Origin: Bacteroidia bacterium
GTDB lineage: Bacteria; Bacteroidota; Bacteroidia; Bacteroidales; Prolixibacteraceae
Reading direction: 5' to 3'
NCBI GenBank assembly: GCA_026391295.1
Contig: JAPLDS010000024.1
Span: forward strand, 1-45,751
DNA: 45,751 bases
A model generated the notes under the pieces. The model ran no database searches. It worked only from the letters and a program-made list of their open reading frames with translations, and was not told the DNA's origin. The position numbers were made by a program, and so were the translations under genes. Positions within the stretch are counted from its first letter, which is position 1; each line of letters begins with the position of its first letter. Shown here piece after piece: positions 43,238 to 45,751 of this stretch.

Positions 43238-44653
43238 ATGGGAAATGCAAAAGGTTTTATCGAAATAGAGCGCAAAGAAGGCGGATATCGGCCAATAAAT
43301 GAGCGCATCTTTGACTATGGTGAAGTGGAGCAAACACTCAACGAGAATGATCGTAAAGATCAAGCATCCCGTTGTATGGACTGTGGCATACCTTTTTGCC
43401 ATAGCTCATGTCCAGTAGAAAGTAATATTCCAGAGTGGCAAGATGCTGTTTATCGTGGGAAATGGGATGAGGCATACGATTTACTTCATGCAACCAATAG
43501 TTTTCCTGAGTTTACAGGTCGCGTTTGTCCAGCGCCATGCGAGAAATCATGCGTGCTAGCAATTCACGATGAAGCGGTTACTATTCGTGAGAACGAATGT
43601 TCTATCGTTGAGAAAGCATTTGATCTAGGTCATGTTGTAGAAGAGATTCCAACACACCGGACTGGAAAGAAAATTGCGATTATTGGCTCTGGACCTGCAG
43701 GTCTTTCTACCGCAGATTTATTGAACAAAGATGGTCATTCAGTGACAGTTTTCGAACAAGATGATAAAGTGGGTGGACTATTACGTTATGGTATACCAGA
43801 CTTCAAGTTAAGCAAAACAGTGATTGATCGAAGAATCAATCTTTTTGAGAAAGAGGGGATCACGTTTAAAGTTAATACCAAAGTTGGTGTAGATATATCA
43901 GCTGATACAATACTAAAAGACTTTGATGCCGTATGTCTAGCCTGTGGTGCGATGGAACCACGTGATCTACCTGCTGAAGGTCGTGAATTAAATGGCATTC
44001 ATTTCGCCATGGAGTTCCTTCGTCAACAAAACAAGGTTGTAAGTGGAGAAGAGATTCCTGAGAATGAAAGATTATCAGCTAAAGACAAAAAAATATTAGT
44101 TATTGGGGGTGGAGACACCGGTTCCGATTGTGTTGGAACATCGATTCGTCAAAAAGCAACTTCGGTGACGCAGATTGAAATATTATCTAAACCAGCAACA
44201 AAGCGAAATGACGACAACCCTTGGCCATATTGGCCTACAACACTAAGAACCTCAAGTTCACATCTTGAAGGCTGCGAAAGAAGATGGAATTTAGCCACAA
44301 AACGCTTCGTAGGCAAAAATGGTTTACTAACAGGTGTAGAAGTGATAACTGTTGAATGGGTCAAAGAAAATGGCCGTATGGTCATGAAAGAGGTCCCTGG
44401 AACACTTGAACTTATCGAAGCTGATTTAGTTTTATTATCTATGGGATTTTTGGCACCAATACATCAAGGATTACTTGATAGCTTAGGGGTAGAGTATGAT
44501 GAAAGAGGAAATGTTAAATCATACAACAATGCAACTAATTTAGATAAGGTATTTGTTGGAGGCGATGCTACTCGTGGAGCTAGTCTTGTTGTTTGGGCGA
44601 TTCGCTCGGGCCGCGATGCTGCCAAAAGAATTCATAAATATGTGATGGGATAA
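43238..44653 (+). CDS. gltD: Glutamate synthase small subunit
   Basis: A 471-residue flavoprotein that passes electrons from NADPH to the large subunit. Iron-sulfur cysteines are in the N-terminal part: RCMDCGIPFCHSSCPV with Cys46, Cys49, Cys54 and Cys58, and RVCPAPCEKSC with Cys97, Cys101 and Cys105. The FAD site is IIGSGPAGLSTADLL (about residues 148-162), and the NADPH site is VIGGGDTGSDC (about 289-299). The end carries VFVGGDATRGASLVVWAIRSGRDAA, seen in pieces as FVGGDATRGASLVVWAI and SGRDAAKRI. Length is normal and nothing is broken. It starts 50 bases after the gltB end and is ended by the terminator at 44673-44707. Intact gltD beside broken gltB is noteworthy. Confidence 0.97.
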   Translation: MGNAKGFIEIERKEGGYRPINERIFDYGEVEQTLNENDRKDQASRCMDCGIPFCHSSCPVESNIPEWQDAVYRGKWDEAYDLLHATNSFPEFTGRVCPAPCEKSCVLAIHDEAVTIRENECSIVEKAFDLGHVVEEIPTHRTGKKIAIIGSGPAGLSTADLLNKDGHSVTVFEQDDKVGGLLRYGIPDFKLSKTVIDRRINLFEKEGITFKVNTKVGVDISADTILKDFDAVCLACGAMEPRDLPAEGRELNGIHFAMEFLRQQNKVVSGEEIPENERLSAKDKKILVIGGGDTGSDCVGTSIRQKATSVTQIEILSKPATKRNDDNPWPYWPTTLRTSSSHLEGCERRWNLATKRFVGKNGLLTGVEVITVEWVKENGRMVMKEVPGTLELIEADLVLLSMGFLAPIHQGLLDSLGVEYDERGNVKSYNNATNLDKVFVGGDATRGASLVVWAIRSGRDAAKRIHKYVMG

Positions 44654-44672
44654 TCCTACAGCTTTTATACAT

Positions 44673-44707
44673 AAAAAAAGACCGGTTGTTTAACCGGTCT
44701 TTTTTTT
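44673..44707. terminator. Bidirectional terminator between gltD and the nitroreductase gene
   Basis: A perfect 15-bp stem (AAAAAAAGACCGGTT at 44673-44687 with its complement at 44692-44706) and a four-base GTTT loop. A-rich and T-rich ends serve both strands. It starts 20 bases past the gltD stop and ends nine bases before the nitroreductase stop. Confidence 0.94.
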
Positions 44708-44715
44708 ATGATGAT

Positions 44716-45345
44716 TTAGATATTAATGAAAAAATCTTCTTTCTTAGTTCTTACCTTTTTCATATGCTGATATTGATCTTCAGAAGAACGGTAACCAACA
44801 GCTAAGACTACTTTTGATTTCAATCCTAATTTTTCAAGACCTAAAACTTTATCAAAATCTGGACCACTAAAACCTTCCATAGGGCAGGTATCGATCCCCA
44901 ATACTGCTGCAGAAACCAGACCATAGCCAAGAGCAATATAAGCCTGTTTACTAACCCAAGTCTCTACTTGTTCAGCATTCATCTTCTGCAATGAACCTTT
45001 CATCATACCGCTAAAATCACCAAGAGCTTCAGCAGGAATGCCTCTAGTTTCAGAAATCAACGAAATATATTGATCCACGGCTTCAGCGTTTATCTCAGTA
45101 TTAGCTGCAAATACAAGTAATGCAGACGAATCCGTAATTTGAGATTGACCCCAAGCTAAGCCACGTAGTTCCTGACGAATTTCTGGATTCTCAACCACGA
45201 TTACTTTATAAGGTTGCAGTCCATAAGAAGAAGCTGACAAACGAATCGCTTCTAAAAGCGTATCCATATCTGCTGCTGAAACTTTTTTTGCTGCGTCGAA
45301 TGCTTTAGTGGCATAACGAGTATTTAACTTTGAAATTAATTCCAT
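44716..45345 (-). CDS. NAD(P)H-dependent nitroreductase-family FMN oxidoreductase
   Basis: A 209-residue FMN enzyme of the nitroreductase superfamily, closest in pattern to NfsB-type proteins. The flavin-binding start LNTRYATKAFDAAKKVSAAD has the usual 'R.S..AF' arrangement (here RYATKAF), SASSYGLQPYKVIVVENP surrounds the FMN site, and ALGYGLVSAAVLGIDTCPMEGF with VLAVGYRSSEDQ marks the C-terminal half. It can reduce quinones or nitroaromatics with NAD(P)H; the physiological substrate is unknown. It is monocistronic by position, converging on gltD, and has about 110 bases before the DUF1460 gene. Confidence 0.92.
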   Translation of the reverse strand: MELISKLNTRYATKAFDAAKKVSAADMDTLLEAIRLSASSYGLQPYKVIVVENPEIRQELRGLAWGQSQITDSSALLVFAANTEINAEAVDQYISLISETRGIPAEALGDFSGMMKGSLQKMNAEQVETWVSKQAYIALGYGLVSAAVLGIDTCPMEGFSGPDFDKVLGLEKLGLKSKVVLAVGYRSSEDQYQHMKKVRTKKEDFFINI

Positions 45346-45456
45346 ATTTTAAAATTTAAAGTGAATAATTATACATATTACAAATCCAGACTAAATTAGT
45401 TCAAACAAGTACATTAACTTAAGGTTAATAAATTTAGGCTGCCCAAAGGATGAAAC

Positions 45457-45751
45457 TTATTTGGCTCGGATTACAAAAATACCATTGCAGTTTTTTGAAT
45501 CGTTTAGGTATCCAATCAAAGGCTTAGGTGTTATAGATACCGATCCCAAAAGAGAAGAGGCATTTAAAAACCAAACATTTCCATTCTGTTTATAGGCTAT
45601 ACCTAGGTGGGAAACATCTAAGCCAGCGATCCGTGTTGTTAGAGCAATTATATCGCCATCTAAGATTTCCGATAGATGAGATGACAACTGCTCTTTAGGG
45701 ATAAAGAAAAATTTAGAAGATGATAATTTCTTCTCTACCTCTTTTATAGGG
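45457..45751 (-). CDS. DUF1460-family (amidase-like) protein, C-terminal part (partial)
   Basis: The frame is open from the right edge of the window to a TAA at 45457-45459, giving 97 residues of the C-terminal end. The visible sequence has SEILDGDIIALTTRIAGLDV, SHLGIAYKQNGNVWFLNASS and LIGYLNDSKNCNGIFVIRAK, the pattern of DUF1460, a papain-like fold group that includes N-acetylmuramoyl-L-alanine amidase-like proteins. The SHLG histidine and the HASS-like NASS segment fit the catalytic region; the nucleophile Cys would be upstream, outside the window. A TTG at 45687 is not a real start, since the frame continues in matching sequence (FIPKEQLSSHLSE). Peptidoglycan peptide cleavage is a family-based guess. 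Confidence 0.8.
   Translation of the reverse strand, partial: PIKEVEKKLSSSKFFFIPKEQLSSHLSEILDGDIIALTTRIAGLDVSHLGIAYKQNGNVWFLNASSLLGSVSITPKPLIGYLNDSKNCNGIFVIRAK

Overview
This is a low-GC chromosomal stretch from a member of the Bacteroidota, most likely a sphingobacterium (the Solitalea/Pedobacter side is a guess from gene content, not a measurement). Supporting signs are the block nadK - DUF6089 - uppS - bamA - two ompH/skp paralogues - murI, a NagB-PIG-L fusion, a VF530 protein, C-terminal SPOR and DUF1460 proteins, few strong Shine-Dalgarno sites, and several TAnnTTTG promoter elements of the Bacteroidota sigma type. I see no tRNA, rRNA, transposase, prophage or CRISPR array. Most of the window is ordinary core genome.

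Layout. 1-8236: the end of a DEAD-box helicase gene, then a leftward cell-envelope block (murI, ompH, ompH, bamA, uppS, DUF6089, nadK, CBS protein). 8307-11293: pdxJ and an alpha/beta hydrolase run rightward and meet malQ, which runs leftward. 11294-11738: an array of six imperfect interspersed repeats. 11739-20700: a leftward run with an S9 peptidase, the threonine set (thrC, an ApgM-like probable homoserine kinase, thrA), recA and bcp. 20970-25266: a TPR/SPOR protein and clpS rightward, then a methyltransferase, a VF530 protein, a DEAD-box helicase and a 35-residue lysine-rich protein leftward. 25380-30270: an SMP-30 protein, the NagB-PIG-L fusion and a GHL10 hydrolase. 30309-32429: a very large unrecognised membrane protein. 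32606-35048: a nitrogen operon (outer-membrane protein, P-II, AmtB). 35502-44653: a phosphoesterase, argH, gltB and gltD. The right end holds a nitroreductase and the end of a DUF1460 protein.

How the genes work together. The left block covers precursor supply for peptidoglycan (murI, uppS) and outer-membrane protein assembly (bamA, ompH). thrA, the ApgM-like protein and thrC make a complete aspartate-to-threonine route if the ApgM-like protein is the homoserine kinase. The right third is about ammonium: uptake and its control (outer-membrane protein, P-II, AmtB), then assimilation (gltBD) and arginine synthesis (argH).

The most notable observations are: gltB is broken by a loss of roughly 90-100 bases plus a frameshift in a conserved domain; the nagB product lacks the Asp of the classical deaminase triad and carries a deacetylase-like domain; BamA has a Gly/Tyr-rich insert predicted in a surface loop; a perfect inverted repeat lies upstream of the ammonium operon; a small basic protein with its own terminator sits in a 464-base gap; and the roughly 17-segment membrane protein has no family I can name. 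I did not find a convincing novel multi-gene defence or mobile system.
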